Below are positions 28,982 through 39,426 of a stretch of DNA of 64,000 bases, in pieces. Made by a program: the position numbers and the translations under genes. This DNA comes from Flavobacterium litorale. Lineage in GTDB: Bacteria; Bacteroidota; Bacteroidia; Flavobacteriales; Flavobacteriaceae. The stretch spans positions 897,501 through 961,500 of the forward strand of contig NZ_CP080429.1 in the NCBI RefSeq assembly GCF_019613795.1, written 5' to 3'. Numbering within the stretch: the stretch's first letter is position 1; every line of letters starts with the position of its first letter. The notes beneath the pieces were generated by a model that saw only the letters and a program-made list of their open reading frames with translations, searched no databases and was not told where the DNA came from.

Positions 28982-29680
28982 ATGATACAAGCACATAACT
29001 TAAAAAAAGCATATAGCGGTGTAACCGTACTAAATATAGGAAACCTAGAAATACCAAAAGGCGAGAGCTTTGGGTTAGTAGGTAACAACGGCGCAGGGAA
29101 AACCACATTTTTTAGCCTGTTGCTGGATTTAATACAACCCTCTAGCGGTTATATTACAAGCAATACCATAAAAGTGAGTGAAAGCGAGGCTTGGAAACCC
29201 TTTACATCGGCATTTATAGATGAAACCTTTTTGATAGGCTACCTTACTGCCGAAGAGTATTTTTATTTTATTGGCGAATTGCGAGGGCTAAACAAAGCCG
29301 ATGTAGATGCGTTACTACTAAAACACGAAGATTTTTTTAACGATGAGATTTTAAGGAAAAAGAAGTACCTGCGCGATTTATCCAAAGGAAACCAGAAAAA
29401 AGTAGGTATTATAGCCGCGCTAATAGGCAAACCCGAAGTAATAATACTGGATGAGCCTTTTGCCAACCTAGACCCTACAACCCAGTTTAGGCTTAAAAAA
29501 ATAATTAAAAATTTGGCAGAAGACCCCGAGGTAACCATACTCGTGTCCAGCCACGATTTAGCCCATACAATAGAGGTAAGTAACCGAATAGTAGTACTCC
29601 AAAAAGGCGAAGTGGTAAAGGATATAAAAACATCCGAAGAAACACTAAAAGAGCTCGAAGCCTTTTTTGCAGTCCAATAA
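28982..29680 (+). CDS. ABC transporter ATP-binding protein
   Basis: The 232-residue ATPase has Walker A GNNGAGKT (34-41), the signature LSKGNQKK (133-140, a variant of LSGGQ), Walker B VIILDEP (153-159) and the switch His in SSHDLAH. It energises the DUF5687 permease encoded just upstream. A terminator follows six bases after the stop. Confidence 0.9.
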   Translation: MIQAHNLKKAYSGVTVLNIGNLEIPKGESFGLVGNNGAGKTTFFSLLLDLIQPSSGYITSNTIKVSESEAWKPFTSAFIDETFLIGYLTAEEYFYFIGELRGLNKADVDALLLKHEDFFNDEILRKKKYLRDLSKGNQKKVGIIAALIGKPEVIILDEPFANLDPTTQFRLKKIIKNLAEDPEVTILVSSHDLAHTIEVSNRIVVLQKGEVVKDIKTSEETLKELEAFFAVQ

Positions 29681-29685
29681 GTACA

Positions 29686-29712
29686 CCTCCTGCCAAAGCA
29701 GGAGGATTCTTT
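29686..29712 (+). terminator. Rho-independent terminator after the ABC exporter operon
   Basis: The arms CCTCCTGC and GCAGGAGG form a perfect 8-base stem with a CAAA loop, followed by ATTCTTTT. The T run is interrupted, so termination may be moderate. Confidence 0.72.
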
Positions 29713-29827
29713 TGTATTCCATTTTTTGGCGTAAAAGTATTCTCTAGTAACGAAAAGAAGTGTATTTTTACCCCCTCTTTATACTAAAAAGTGAATTTAA
29801 TAGTTAAAGGAATAAAAATCTATACAA

Positions 29828-32497
29828 TTGAAAACCAGTACGTATAAATATTTTCTTCTTTTTGGTATGGTTATATTTTTCATAGCCTGTTCTACCAAAA
29901 AAAATAGTTTCGTTAACCGTAATTACCACGCGGTTACTACCGAGTTTAATGTTTTGTATAACGGTAACTTAGCGTTAGATGCGGGCGTTAACGAACTAAA
30001 AACAACCTACCAAGATAATTTTTGGGAATTGCTACCCGTAGAACGTATGCAGGCTACCAAAGAGGAGATGACGCCTAACGAAAAGCGTAACCCCAATTTT
30101 GAGCGTGCCGAAGAAAAAGCAACCAAAGCCATACAAAAACACTCCATGTACATGGGGGGTACCGAAAAAAACCCACAAATAGACGAAGCCCACCTACTAC
30201 TAGGGCAATCGCGCTACTACGATAACCGTTACATACCCGCATTAGAGGCATTTAATTACATACTGTACAAATACCCCGATAGCGATAAAATTGGCAATGC
30301 TAAAGTGTGGCGTGCCAAAACCAACATGCGTTTGGATAATGATGAGGTAGCCATTAAAAACCTAAAGGGATTATTAGAAAGCAACAAAAAATTAGACGAC
30401 CAAGTGTACGCCGATGCCAATGCAATACTAGCACAAGCATACATTAAAATAGAAGCACCCGATAGTGCTTTGGTAGTGCTTAAAAGGGCTGCCGAATACA
30501 CCAAACTAAAAGAAGAAAGAGCCCGTTACTACTTTATAAAAGGGCAACTGTACAAACAACTAAATTACCCCGATAGTGCCTATGCAGCCTTCCAAGAGGT
30601 AATAGACATGAAGCGTAAATCGCCCAGAAGGTATGTAATACAAGCACACGCTATGCAAGCAAGTCAGTTTGATTTTGCGAATGGTGATACACTGGCATTT
30701 ATGGAAAAATACCGCGATTTACTCGAAGACAGGGAAAACCGCCCGTACCTTGATGTTATTAACCATCAAATAGCTTTGTTTTACGATAAACAGGATTTAG
30801 ACGATAAAGCTATAGAATATTACAAAGCATCGTTGCACACAAAATTACCCTCTAAAGATCGTTACTTAAAAGCATCAAACCACCGCAATATTGCCGAGAT
30901 ACACTTCGAAAAAGCACGTTACCCTATTGCAGGGCTGTACTACGATAGTACTATGGTGTACTTAAACAACCGTTCGCGCGAGTTTAAAGCCATCAAGAAA
31001 AAACGTGATAATCTTGAAGATGTAATTAAGTACGAAGGCATAGCACAGGTTAACGATAGTATATTGCGCTTAGTATCGCTCCCCGAAGAGGCACGAATAG
31101 CCCACTTTGAAGCTTATATTGAAAAACTCAAGGAGGCAGACGAAAGAGAACGAGAACGACTAGAAAAAGAAGCAATCCGTCAAGAAAATATGGCTAGTGC
31201 AGCTAGCGGTGGGCAAGTTTCGCAAGCACAAATGGGTAACAATACAGCTAACAGTAAATTCCCTATGGGAGGGGTAGTCCCTAAAGACGGAAGTAAAAGA
31301 AGCGCACCAGGCTTTAGCAACCCCAACGGCTCAGCTATAGGGCAAGCAGCAGGAGGTACTTTTTACTTTTACAATACTGCTACAGTATCTTATGGTAAAA
31401 TTGAATTCCAAAAACGATGGGGCAATCGCCCATTGGCAGATAATTGGCGTTTAGCGTCGGCACTGCAAAATATTGCCACAGCACGAGGCGGAAACGATGG
31501 TGCTGACAGCCTTGCTGTAGCAGGAGCAGACGCAGATAGTGCTAACCCACGTTATACCCCCGAGTTTTATATTGAGCAATTACCAACATCGCAAATGGTG
31601 CTGGATAGCCTTGCCAAAGAGCGTAACTTTGCCTACTACCAATTGGGGACTATTTATAAGGAGAAGTTTAAAGAATACCAACGTGCTGCCGATAAATTGG
31701 AGCAGTTGCTCAAAAACAACCCCGAAGAGCGTTTGGTACTACCCTCCAAATACAACTTGTACAAAATATACCAGATTATAAACCCCGAGAGGGCAGCGCT
31801 GTACAAGCAACAAATACTAAACGAATATCCAGATAGTAGGTATGCCGAGATTATAAAAAACCCAACACAATACAATGAAGATAACCAAAGCCCCGAAGCG
31901 GTATATGCCAGCGTATTTAAAAAATATGGCGATGGCGAAATACGAGAATCGGCTGCATTGGTACAGGAGTATATTAATCGTTACACGGGCGAGGATATAG
32001 TACCTAAATTCGAGTTACTAAAAGCTACCATTTCAGCTAGGCTTGCGGGTATTGATGCGTATAAAAAAGGGCTCAACTTTGTAGCCTTAAACTACCCCAA
32101 TAGCGAGGAAGGCAAAAAAGCAGAAACGATGCTAAAAACCAATATTCCTCCGCTAGAAGCACTTACATTGGGCAATCCGTCAATATCGTATAAAATCATC
32201 TTTAAATTTGACGACCCGAACGACCCGAGAATAAAACCATTAGCGGCTAAGATTAAAAAATATATTCAAGAGGGATTAAACAACAGCATAACCCTATCGC
32301 AGGATGTGTACACAATGGAGTCGGACTTTTTGGTAGTACACGGCTTTAATAGTAAATTAGCGGCCGAAGATGCCGTATCGGTACTAAAAGATTACAAAAA
32401 ATATAAAATTGCCGAAACGCCTTTTATCATATCGAGCGAAGACTATAAAGTAATTCAGATTAAAAAGAATTTTACAGAATTTTCAGCTATAAAGTAA
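29828..32497 (+). CDS. sprE: gliding motility lipoprotein SprE (PorW), TPR protein
   Basis: The 889-residue lipoprotein begins with a type II signal peptide (Cys at residue 21 in FFIACST), followed by NRNYHAVTTEFNVLYNGNLALDAGVNEL, which is characteristic of SprE/PorW. Many TPR-like helices fill the N-terminal ~400 residues. A low-complexity linker (about 440-520) precedes a second TPR-like region. SprE links the PorLM motor and the translocon of the type IX secretion system and is needed for gliding. I take the TTG at 29828 as start because it gives a complete signal peptide; no ATG precedes it in frame. Confidence 0.88.
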   Translation: MKTSTYKYFLLFGMVIFFIACSTKKNSFVNRNYHAVTTEFNVLYNGNLALDAGVNELKTTYQDNFWELLPVERMQATKEEMTPNEKRNPNFERAEEKATKAIQKHSMYMGGTEKNPQIDEAHLLLGQSRYYDNRYIPALEAFNYILYKYPDSDKIGNAKVWRAKTNMRLDNDEVAIKNLKGLLESNKKLDDQVYADANAILAQAYIKIEAPDSALVVLKRAAEYTKLKEERARYYFIKGQLYKQLNYPDSAYAAFQEVIDMKRKSPRRYVIQAHAMQASQFDFANGDTLAFMEKYRDLLEDRENRPYLDVINHQIALFYDKQDLDDKAIEYYKASLHTKLPSKDRYLKASNHRNIAEIHFEKARYPIAGLYYDSTMVYLNNRSREFKAIKKKRDNLEDVIKYEGIAQVNDSILRLVSLPEEARIAHFEAYIEKLKEADERERERLEKEAIRQENMASAASGGQVSQAQMGNNTANSKFPMGGVVPKDGSKRSAPGFSNPNGSAIGQAAGGTFYFYNTATVSYGKIEFQKRWGNRPLADNWRLASALQNIATARGGNDGADSLAVAGADADSANPRYTPEFYIEQLPTSQMVLDSLAKERNFAYYQLGTIYKEKFKEYQRAADKLEQLLKNNPEERLVLPSKYNLYKIYQIINPERAALYKQQILNEYPDSRYAEIIKNPTQYNEDNQSPEAVYASVFKKYGDGEIRESAALVQEYINRYTGEDIVPKFELLKATISARLAGIDAYKKGLNFVALNYPNSEEGKKAETMLKTNIPPLEALTLGNPSISYKIIFKFDDPNDPRIKPLAAKIKKYIQEGLNNSITLSQDVYTMESDFLVVHGFNSKLAAEDAVSVLKDYKKYKIAETPFIISSEDYKVIQIKKNFTEFSAIK

Positions 32498-32513
32498 CAC
32501 ATATTGTATAAAA

Positions 32514-32912
32514 ATGTTTGACAAAAAAGCACAAAAATCAGGAGGTCCCGATATAGGGAAAACCAACCGAATTGTAGAAGGAACTTTAATTAAAGGAGAT
32601 ATTACCTCGCAAGCAGATTTTCGACTTGATGGCGAACTGGAGGGTAATTTTATTTCGAGTGGTAAAATCGTTATAGGAACGAGCGGTAAAGTATTTGGTG
32701 ACATTAAATGTAAAAACGCCGATATAGAAGGTAAGTTTAAAGGCAAAATGGAAGTAGAGGAATTACTTACCCTTAAAGCTAGTGCAAGCATTCTGGGCGA
32801 GGTTATTACAGGCAAACTATCTGTAGAGCCTGGAGCAGAATTTACTGCTACCTGTTCCATGAAAAGTACTGTAAAGCAAATTAGCAAAGTAAATGGACAA
32901 CAAGCGGGATAA
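32514..32912 (+). CDS. bactofilin family cytoskeletal protein
   Basis: The 132-residue protein has the bactofilin (DUF583) beta-helix core: RIVEGTLIKGDITSQADFRLDGELEGNF and SGKVFGDIKCKNADIEGKFKG show the repeating hydrophobic-Gly pattern. Bactofilins self-assemble into filaments at the membrane and help place envelope enzymes. It follows sprE by 16 bases and overlaps atpZ by 20, so it lies between the motility gene and the ATP synthase operon. Confidence 0.9.
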   Translation: MFDKKAQKSGGPDIGKTNRIVEGTLIKGDITSQADFRLDGELEGNFISSGKIVIGTSGKVFGDIKCKNADIEGKFKGKMEVEELLTLKASASILGEVITGKLSVEPGAEFTATCSMKSTVKQISKVNGQQAG

Positions 32913-33114
32913 CAACAACCGCCATAAATGGATTGCCCTTATTAACATACCCATACAAATGGGAATAATTATTTTTTTATTCTCGTGGTTTGGTGGTTGG
33001 ATTGATGAGGAGTACGCTAACACAAAAAACACAAATCGCATAATCTTTACACTCTTGGGGGTGTTTATAGCCTTATACAATGTAGTAAGGCAGGTAAACG
33101 AGCTCAACAAATAA
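32893..33114 (+). CDS. atpZ: AtpZ/AtpI family protein
   Basis: The 73-residue protein has two membrane helices separated by the GGWIDEEY-type loop. It is located directly upstream of atpB, as expected for AtpZ, which assists assembly of the ATP synthase c-ring or magnesium supply. It overlaps the bactofilin gene by 20 bases, so the two are translated from one message. Confidence 0.85.
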   Translation: MDNKRDNNNRHKWIALINIPIQMGIIIFLFSWFGGWIDEEYANTKNTNRIIFTLLGVFIALYNVVRQVNELNK

Positions 33115-33116
33115 TT

Positions 33117-33506
33117 ATGAAAAAACATATTGGTATTTTTGTTGCCACAACCCTAATAGCAGCAGTATTATTAGTAGCTAACATCCTTATTTACGAGCAG
33201 CCCGAGCTACAAGCTACAAAACAAACATTTATATACGCATTGCCTACCATGTATCTCTTCTTTTTTGGGTTTACAGTAGCAATATTAGTAGCACTTATTA
33301 TTACAGGTAAAAAAAGCAAAGAACAGATAGGATACGTCTTTCTTTTCCTAACAGCAACCAAAATGGGGCTTAGCTATCTTTTTGCCCGACCTATACTTAA
33401 TAAAGTTGTTGATGACCCTACAGAAAAAATAAACTTCCTTGTAGTGTTTATTTTGTTTTTAGCAATAGAGGCTTATTATACAGCACGTTTATTGAACAAT
33501 AAATAA
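33117..33506 (+). CDS. AtpI-like small membrane protein (DUF6168-like)
   Basis: The 129-residue protein has four membrane helices and starts two bases after atpZ. Its position and topology match AtpI-like proteins ahead of atpB. In flavobacteria this slot is held by a family I recall as DUF6168. It may take part in ATP synthase assembly, but no functional motif can be seen. Confidence 0.7.
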   Translation: MKKHIGIFVATTLIAAVLLVANILIYEQPELQATKQTFIYALPTMYLFFFGFTVAILVALIITGKKSKEQIGYVFLFLTATKMGLSYLFARPILNKVVDDPTEKINFLVVFILFLAIEAYYTARLLNNK

Positions 33507-33556
33507 CAGATGCGCAATACTACTAAAATTATCTTAAAAATTTTCCCGTAATCAAT

Positions 33557-33585
33557 TTGGAATATTAATTAAAAATGTACCTTTG
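33557..33585 (+). promoter_or_regulatory. promoter of the ATP synthase operon
   Basis: TTG (33557-33559), an 18-base spacer and TACCTTTG (33578-33585) make a near-consensus Bacteroidota promoter 40 bases before atpB. The ATP synthase genes can therefore be expressed separately from sprE, the bactofilin and atpZ. Confidence 0.68.
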
Positions 33586-33625
33586 CACAAAATTTTAGGA
33601 CTGTAAAATTAAGATATTTAATAAG

Positions 33626-34756
33626 ATGGTGTTTCCCGGAAAATTATTTAAGAACACAATAACAGCCCTCTTTGCTGTAATTCCTTTACTTTCTATTGCT
33701 AATGTTTCTGATGGAGCACAGCACGGACACGATGAGCCTAAGGACAAGAAAGAAGTAGTTGATGCCTATATACAGCATCACCTTCAGGACTCTCATAGTT
33801 TCATTCTTTTTTCTGATGAGGAAACAGGCGAGCACTACGGTTTTCCGCTACCTGTAATTTTATTTGATGACGGTGTTAAAATATTCTCATCATCAAAATT
33901 TCACCATGGCGAAGAAGTTGCCGAAGTAGATGGTAACCACTACGCGCTACACCATGGTAAAATATATAAAACAGATGCTAAGGGTACTTTAACTTTTGAT
34001 GAGCATCATCATCCAACAAACGAAAAGCCATTCGATTTTTCAATCACCAAAAACGTATTTACAATGCTAGTTACAGCATTAATAATGTTTTTATTATTTG
34101 TAGGCTTGGCTAAATCATACAAAAAAGGTCCTATTCCAACAGGAGCAGGCAGAATTTTAGAGCCACTTATTATTTTTATTCGTGATGAGGTAGCTATACC
34201 AAACATTGGCGAAAAAAAATACAGAAAGTTTATGGGCTTTTTGTTAACGGTTTTCTTCCTTATCTGGATATTAAACCTATTGGGTATGACACCGCTGGGC
34301 GTAAACGTAACAGGTAACATCTCGGTAACCGTATGTTTAGCACTATTTACATATTTTATAACACAATTTAGTGCTAATAAAGAGTATTGGAAACACATTT
34401 TTTGGATGCCCGATGTACCTGTACTAATGAAAATAGTTTTAATGCCAATAGAAATATTAGGTACGCTAACAAAACCATTTGCACTATTAATACGTTTATT
34501 TGCCAATATTACAGCAGGTCACGTAGTAATAATGAGTTTAATTGCCATGATGTTTGTAGGTAAAAACCTTGCAGCAGACATGCCAATATCAATAGGATTA
34601 ACATTATTTATCTCTATAATCGAATTACTTGTTGCATTCCTACAAGCATTCATCTTCACAATGCTATCATCACTATTTATTGGTATGGCGGTACAAGAAC
34701 ACCACCATGAAGAAGACCACGATGAGCATACAGAAGAAGAGCCAATAATAATATAA
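33626..34756 (+). CDS. atpB: ATP synthase F0 subunit a
   Basis: This is the proton-channel subunit. The 376 residues include an N-terminal signal-like helix and a His/Asp-rich periplasmic segment (about 28-140) that is longer than in E. coli, typical of Bacteroidota. The channel domain of five or six helices follows, with the essential Arg in LIRLFANITAGH. The C-terminal tail is His/Glu-rich. It starts the core operon B-E-F-H-A-G. Confidence 0.94.
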   Translation: MVFPGKLFKNTITALFAVIPLLSIANVSDGAQHGHDEPKDKKEVVDAYIQHHLQDSHSFILFSDEETGEHYGFPLPVILFDDGVKIFSSSKFHHGEEVAEVDGNHYALHHGKIYKTDAKGTLTFDEHHHPTNEKPFDFSITKNVFTMLVTALIMFLLFVGLAKSYKKGPIPTGAGRILEPLIIFIRDEVAIPNIGEKKYRKFMGFLLTVFFLIWILNLLGMTPLGVNVTGNISVTVCLALFTYFITQFSANKEYWKHIFWMPDVPVLMKIVLMPIEILGTLTKPFALLIRLFANITAGHVVIMSLIAMMFVGKNLAADMPISIGLTLFISIIELLVAFLQAFIFTMLSSLFIGMAVQEHHHEEDHDEHTEEEPIII

Positions 34757-34778
34757 TTTGAAGTTTAATTTTTTTTAA

Positions 34779-34985
<207 letters not shown>

Positions 34986-35072
34986 TAAAGAAAAAAGTTC
35001 AATGCTACCTGCAACGGTTGGTTGTAGGTAGTATTTGATAAAAAATTAAATTAAAACATATACTTATATAAA

Positions 35073-35573
35073 ATGGATAAGTTAGTAAACGATTTTTCAT
35101 TCGGTCTGTTCTTTTGGCAAGCAATTATCTTAATTGTACTTATACTACTATTAGTAAAGTTTGCATGGAAACCTATAATGACTGCTATTACCGAAAGAGA
35201 AGCAGGTATTGCAGGTGCACTTGCTGCTGCTGAGGCTGCACGTAAAGAGATGCAGAACCTACAAGCAGATAACGAAAGAATTTTGCAAGAGGCTAGAGCG
35301 GAAAGAGATGCCATGATAAAAGAGGCAAGAGAGATTAAAGAAAAAATGATTACTGATGCTAAGGCTGAAGCGCAGGTGCAGGGAGAAAAAATGATTGAGC
35401 AAGCAAAAGCATCTATAGAAAGCGAGAAAAACGCTGCAATGACAGAGCTTAAAAACCAAGTATCAGTACTTTCGGTTGAAATCGCAGAAAAGATTCTTAA
35501 AAACGAACTGTCTGACGTAGCTGCTCAAACCGTTATGGTAGAAACAATGCTGAACGACGTAAAATTAAACTAA
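35073..35573 (+). CDS. atpF: ATP synthase F0 subunit b
   Basis: This is the peripheral stalk subunit, 166 residues. One N-terminal membrane helix (about 9-30) is followed by a long Ala/Glu/Lys-rich helix that dimerises as a coiled coil. KFAWKPIMTAITERE after the membrane helix is the conserved b-subunit hinge. It ends seven bases before the atpH ATG. Confidence 0.93.
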   Translation: MDKLVNDFSFGLFFWQAIILIVLILLLVKFAWKPIMTAITEREAGIAGALAAAEAARKEMQNLQADNERILQEARAERDAMIKEAREIKEKMITDAKAEAQVQGEKMIEQAKASIESEKNAAMTELKNQVSVLSVEIAEKILKNELSDVAAQTVMVETMLNDVKLN

Positions 35574-35580
35574 GTTGGTT

Positions 35581-36114
35581 ATGACAGGTTCAAGAGCTGC
35601 AATACGTTATGCAAAAGCAATACTCGAAACGGCACAGGCCGCAGGTAACGCTGCACCCGTAAATGAGGATATGGCGCGCATAGCATCTACGATGCAAGAA
35701 AACGCAGAATTACGCGATTTTATTAGTAGTCCTACCATAAAAGCAACAATTAAAGAAGAAACCCTTAAAGAAGTATTTGCAGGTTCGCAAAACATTACCT
35801 TAGGGCTTTTTAGATTGCTGCACGAAAACAAAAGATTTGAAATACTTACGCAGATAGCGTTACAATACGGTATCCAGTTTGATGAGTTAAATGGCAGAGA
35901 AGAAGCCGTTGTTACAACAGCCTTCCCAATTACTCCAGTGCTAGAGGCGCAAGTACTAGAAAAAGCAAAAGCACTATCTAACAAACATTTAGTGCTAAAA
36001 AATATTGTAGATCCAGCAATAATTGGCGGGTTTATATTACGTGTTGGCGACAAGCAGTTAAACGCCTCTGTAGCAAACAACCTATCAACATTAAAAAGAG
36101 AATTAAGTAATTAG
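35581..36114 (+). CDS. atpH: ATP synthase F1 subunit delta
   Basis: This subunit joins F1 to the peripheral stalk. From the ATG at 35581 (preferred to a TTG two codons upstream) the protein has 177 residues. It begins SRAAIRYAKAILETA, the helical N-terminal domain, and ends with the DPAIIGGFILRVGDKQLNASV motif typical of OSCP/delta. Confidence 0.93.
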   Translation: MTGSRAAIRYAKAILETAQAAGNAAPVNEDMARIASTMQENAELRDFISSPTIKATIKEETLKEVFAGSQNITLGLFRLLHENKRFEILTQIALQYGIQFDELNGREEAVVTTAFPITPVLEAQVLEKAKALSNKHLVLKNIVDPAIIGGFILRVGDKQLNASVANNLSTLKRELSN

Positions 36115-36154
36115 TATTTACCACACGCAAGTGTTTAAATTATAAATAACTATT

Positions 36155-37729
36155 ATGGCAGAAATTAAACCTGCTGAAATTTCAGCAATATTAAAGAAAC
36201 AATTGTCCGATTTCGAATCGGGTGCTACCCTAGAAGAAGTAGGAACAGTACTTCAGGTGGGTGACGGTATTGCCCGTGTTTACGGATTATCTAACGCACA
36301 ATACGGTGAGTTAGTAGCATTCGATAGTGGGTTAGAAGGTATTGTACTTAACCTAGAAGAAGACAATGTGGGTGTAGTATTGCTGGGTCCATCAACAGGA
36401 GTTAGCGAAGGTTCTACAGTAAAAAGAACACAACGTATTGCTTCACTAAAAGTAGGCGAAGAAATTGTTGGTCGTGTAGTAGATACCCTAGGTAACCCTA
36501 TAGACGGTAAAGGAGCTATTGGAGGCGACCTTTACGAGATGCCACTAGAGCGTAAAGCACCAGGGGTAATCTTCCGTCAACCCGTAACCGAGCCATTACA
36601 AACTGGTATTAAAGCAATTGATGCGATGATTCCTGTTGGGCGTGGGCAGCGTGAGCTTGTAATTGGCGACCGCCAAACGGGTAAAACAACAGTATGTATT
36701 GATACCATACTAAACCAAAAAGAATTTTACGATGCAGGTAAACCTGTATTCTGTATATATGTAGCCGTAGGGCAAAAAGCATCTACCGTTGCAAACATTG
36801 CAAAAACGTTAGAAGAAAAAGGAGCAATGGCATACACTGTTATTGTTGCTGCTAATGCTTCAGACCCTGCACCGATGCAGGTATACGCTCCATTTGCAGG
36901 TGCTGCAATTGGTGAGTACTTCCGAGATACAGGTCGTCCAGCATTAATTATTTATGACGATTTATCAAAACAAGCGGTAGCGTATCGTGAGGTATCACTT
37001 CTTTTAAGAAGACCACCAGGTCGTGAGGCTTACCCAGGGGATGTATTCTACCTTCACTCAAGATTATTAGAGCGTGCTGCTAAGGTAATTGCTGATGATG
37101 GTATTGCAAAAGATATGAATGATTTACCAGATTCGTTAAAACCAATTGTAAAAGGTGGTGGTTCGCTTACAGCGCTTCCAATCATCGAAACACAAGCGGG
37201 TGACGTTTCTGCTTATATTCCAACCAACGTAATTTCGATTACCGATGGTCAGATATTCCTAGAGTCCGATTTATTCAACTCAGGGGTACGTCCTGCAATT
37301 AACGTAGGTATCTCAGTATCGCGTGTAGGGGGTAACGCACAAATTAAGCCGATGAAAAAAGTAGCGGGTACACTTAAGCTAGACCAAGCACAGTTCCGTG
37401 AGCTAGAAGCATTCGCAAAATTTGGTTCGGATCTTGACTCGGCTACATTAAGCGTAATTGAAAAAGGTAGACGTAACGTAGAAATCCTGAAACAAGCTGT
37501 AAACGATCCGTTTACTGTAGAAGATCAGATTGCAATTATCTACGCAGGTTCTAAAAACCTACTTAAAAAAGTACCTGTAGATAAAGTTAAAGAGTTTGAA
37601 AAAGATTATATAGAGTATCTTAATGCAAAACACAGAGATACACTAGACCAGTTGAAATCGGGTAAATATACCGATGCACAAACTGATGTGCTTGAAAAAG
37701 CAGCAGCTGAAATATCGGCTAAATATTAA
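36155..37729 (+). CDS. atpA: ATP synthase F1 subunit alpha
   Basis: The 524-residue non-catalytic nucleotide-binding subunit has Walker A GDRQTGKT (171-178), the [16 protein letters not shown] segment and the arginine-finger region SVSRVGG. Length and motifs are as expected. It lies between atpH and atpG. Confidence 0.97.
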   Translation: MAEIKPAEISAILKKQLSDFESGATLEEVGTVLQVGDGIARVYGLSNAQYGELVAFDSGLEGIVLNLEEDNVGVVLLGPSTGVSEGSTVKRTQRIASLKVGEEIVGRVVDTLGNPIDGKGAIGGDLYEMPLERKAPGVIFRQPVTEPLQTGIKAIDAMIPVGRGQRELVIGDRQTGKTTVCIDTILNQKEFYDAGKPVFCIYVAVGQKASTVANIAKTLEEKGAMAYTVIVAANASDPAPMQVYAPFAGAAIGEYFRDTGRPALIIYDDLSKQAVAYREVSLLLRRPPGREAYPGDVFYLHSRLLERAAKVIADDGIAKDMNDLPDSLKPIVKGGGSLTALPIIETQAGDVSAYIPTNVISITDGQIFLESDLFNSGVRPAINVGISVSRVGGNAQIKPMKKVAGTLKLDQAQFRELEAFAKFGSDLDSATLSVIEKGRRNVEILKQAVNDPFTVEDQIAIIYAGSKNLLKKVPVDKVKEFEKDYIEYLNAKHRDTLDQLKSGKYTDAQTDVLEKAAAEISAKY

Positions 37730-37811
37730 TTAAGATATTAGATTTTAGTTGTGAGTATTGAGATGAACCACGTTCTCAAATCTTAATTCTCACAACTTAA
37801 TACTATAAAAA

Positions 37812-38675
37812 ATGGCAAACTTAAAGGAAATACGTAACAGGATTGCTTCCGTTTCATCGACAATGCAGATTACCAGCGCGATGAAAATGGTATCGGCAGC
37901 AAAGCTTAAAAAAGCACAAGATGCTATAACAGCAATGCGACCTTATAGCCAAAAGCTTACCGAGCTACTGCAAAACCTAAGCGCTACTATGGATGGCGAT
38001 ACGGGTGGCGCATTTGCTGAGCAACGCCCTGTAAACAAAGTGCTCATTGTAGCCATTACATCAAACAGAGGGCTTTGCGGTGCTTTTAATAGTAATATTA
38101 TTAAGCAGGTAAAAACACTAGAGGCAACTTATGCGGGCAAGCAAGTAAGTATTCTTAGCATTGGTAAAAAAGGTAACGATGTACTTGGTAAAACATGTAC
38201 TATTACCGATAATAAGAGTGCTGTTTACGACGATTTAACGTTTGAAAATGTAGCCGTTATAGCACAACAACTTATGGACGAGTTTGCTGCAGGCGAGTAC
38301 GATAAAATAGAGTTGGTATACAACCACTTTAAAAATGCTGCTACACAGTTAGTACTTACCGAGCAGTTTTTACCACTAGTACCTGCTGCTACCGAAGCGG
38401 TTGATAATAGTAGTGTTGATTACATTTTTGAGCCATCGAAAGAGGAGATAATTGAGCAGTTAATACCACTATCGCTAAAAACGCAGTTGTACAAAGCTAT
38501 ACGCGATTCGTTTGCATCAGAGCACGGTGCCCGTATGACAGCAATGCACAAAGCAACCGATAATGCTACCGACTTACGTAACCAGCTTAAACTTACGTAT
38601 AACAAAGCACGTCAGGCTTCTATTACCAACGAAATCCTTGAGATTGTTGGTGGTGCCGAAGCATTAAATAACTAA
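37812..38675 (+). CDS. atpG: ATP synthase F1 subunit gamma
   Basis: The 287-residue central stalk subunit opens with the coiled-coil N-terminus ANLKEIRNRIASVSSTMQIT, contains SNRGLCGAFN, and ends with the C-terminal helix NKARQASITNEILEIVGGAEA. A terminator follows directly; the beta and epsilon genes do not continue the operon. Confidence 0.96.
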   Translation: MANLKEIRNRIASVSSTMQITSAMKMVSAAKLKKAQDAITAMRPYSQKLTELLQNLSATMDGDTGGAFAEQRPVNKVLIVAITSNRGLCGAFNSNIIKQVKTLEATYAGKQVSILSIGKKGNDVLGKTCTITDNKSAVYDDLTFENVAVIAQQLMDEFAAGEYDKIELVYNHFKNAATQLVLTEQFLPLVPAATEAVDNSSVDYIFEPSKEEIIEQLIPLSLKTQLYKAIRDSFASEHGARMTAMHKATDNATDLRNQLKLTYNKARQASITNEILEIVGGAEALNN

Positions 38676-38700
38676 AATTATTTAAAATAGATATATAAAA

Positions 38701-38728
38701 GCTATCCGAAAGGGTAGCTTTTTTTTAT
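38701..38728 (+). terminator. Rho-independent terminator of the atp operon
   Basis: The stem GCTATCC/GGGTAGC (one G-U pair) with a GAAA tetraloop is followed by eight T residues. It ends the operon after atpG. Confidence 0.88.
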
Positions 38729-38784
38729 TTTTGAGAATATTTTGTGAGATGCTTGAATTGTTGCAACCCTAAATTTATACGAAT

Positions 38785-39354
38785 ATGATTCGATTGATGT
38801 CAATATTTAAATTATATCACAAATTCAAACTTTACCCTCTTCGAAAAGAAGTTTTAGTGAATCAATTTGATAAATACGAAAACTTTCTTCCATTAGTAAC
38901 ACTCGACCTATCCTATAAGGGAATCAGAGATAAAATACATATCATATTCGTTTGCTTTGCCCACTCGTCCAGACCTATTGACCCCGATTTTCCTCTAGGA
39001 GAAAGTATGGGCAATTACACATTTAAAATAGAAGAAAATAACTTGTATAAACCAATATTTTCTAAAAATGCTTTGAATATTGATAATAAATACCTGAATC
39101 ATTTTGAATTGATTCAAATAGAATATTCCAAGCTAAAAAAGATGAATAAAGATATCCTTCATACAATAACTACACCCAATAAGCCTGAGTGGTGGCAAAA
39201 TGACCAAACACCGTTAAACTCTATCGGTAAGGAATTTAAGTTCGTATGTCAATTAGAAATGGATAAGATATTTGGAGATCATGCATTAATGTGTACTTAC
39301 ATTTTTTATGATGAACACGACCGCGAGGTAAAGTATATACATCAGTTGGACTAA
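38785..39354 (+). CDS. hypothetical protein
   Basis: The 189-residue soluble protein has no signal peptide. Its C-terminal part (NKPEWWQNDQTPLN, then KFVCQLEMDK and YIFYDEHD) is weakly reminiscent of DUF1963/YwqG-type proteins, whose role is unknown. Base composition is visibly more AT-rich than the flanking genes. It stands alone between the atp terminator and the flippase gene, so it may have been acquired. I cannot assign a function. Confidence 0.55.
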   Translation: MIRLMSIFKLYHKFKLYPLRKEVLVNQFDKYENFLPLVTLDLSYKGIRDKIHIIFVCFAHSSRPIDPDFPLGESMGNYTFKIEENNLYKPIFSKNALNIDNKYLNHFELIQIEYSKLKKMNKDILHTITTPNKPEWWQNDQTPLNSIGKEFKFVCQLEMDKIFGDHALMCTYIFYDEHDREVKYIHQLD

Positions 39355-39426
39355 AACAAAATATAAAATTAGCATCTACACTAATATTCTCTACTTTTGT
39401 AACTACTAAAAAGTAATCCATAACCT

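Noticed and set aside
34009..34506. Minus-strand open frame of 165 codons inside atpB
   Set aside because: A shadow of the atpB reading frame; atpB is certain by motif and context.
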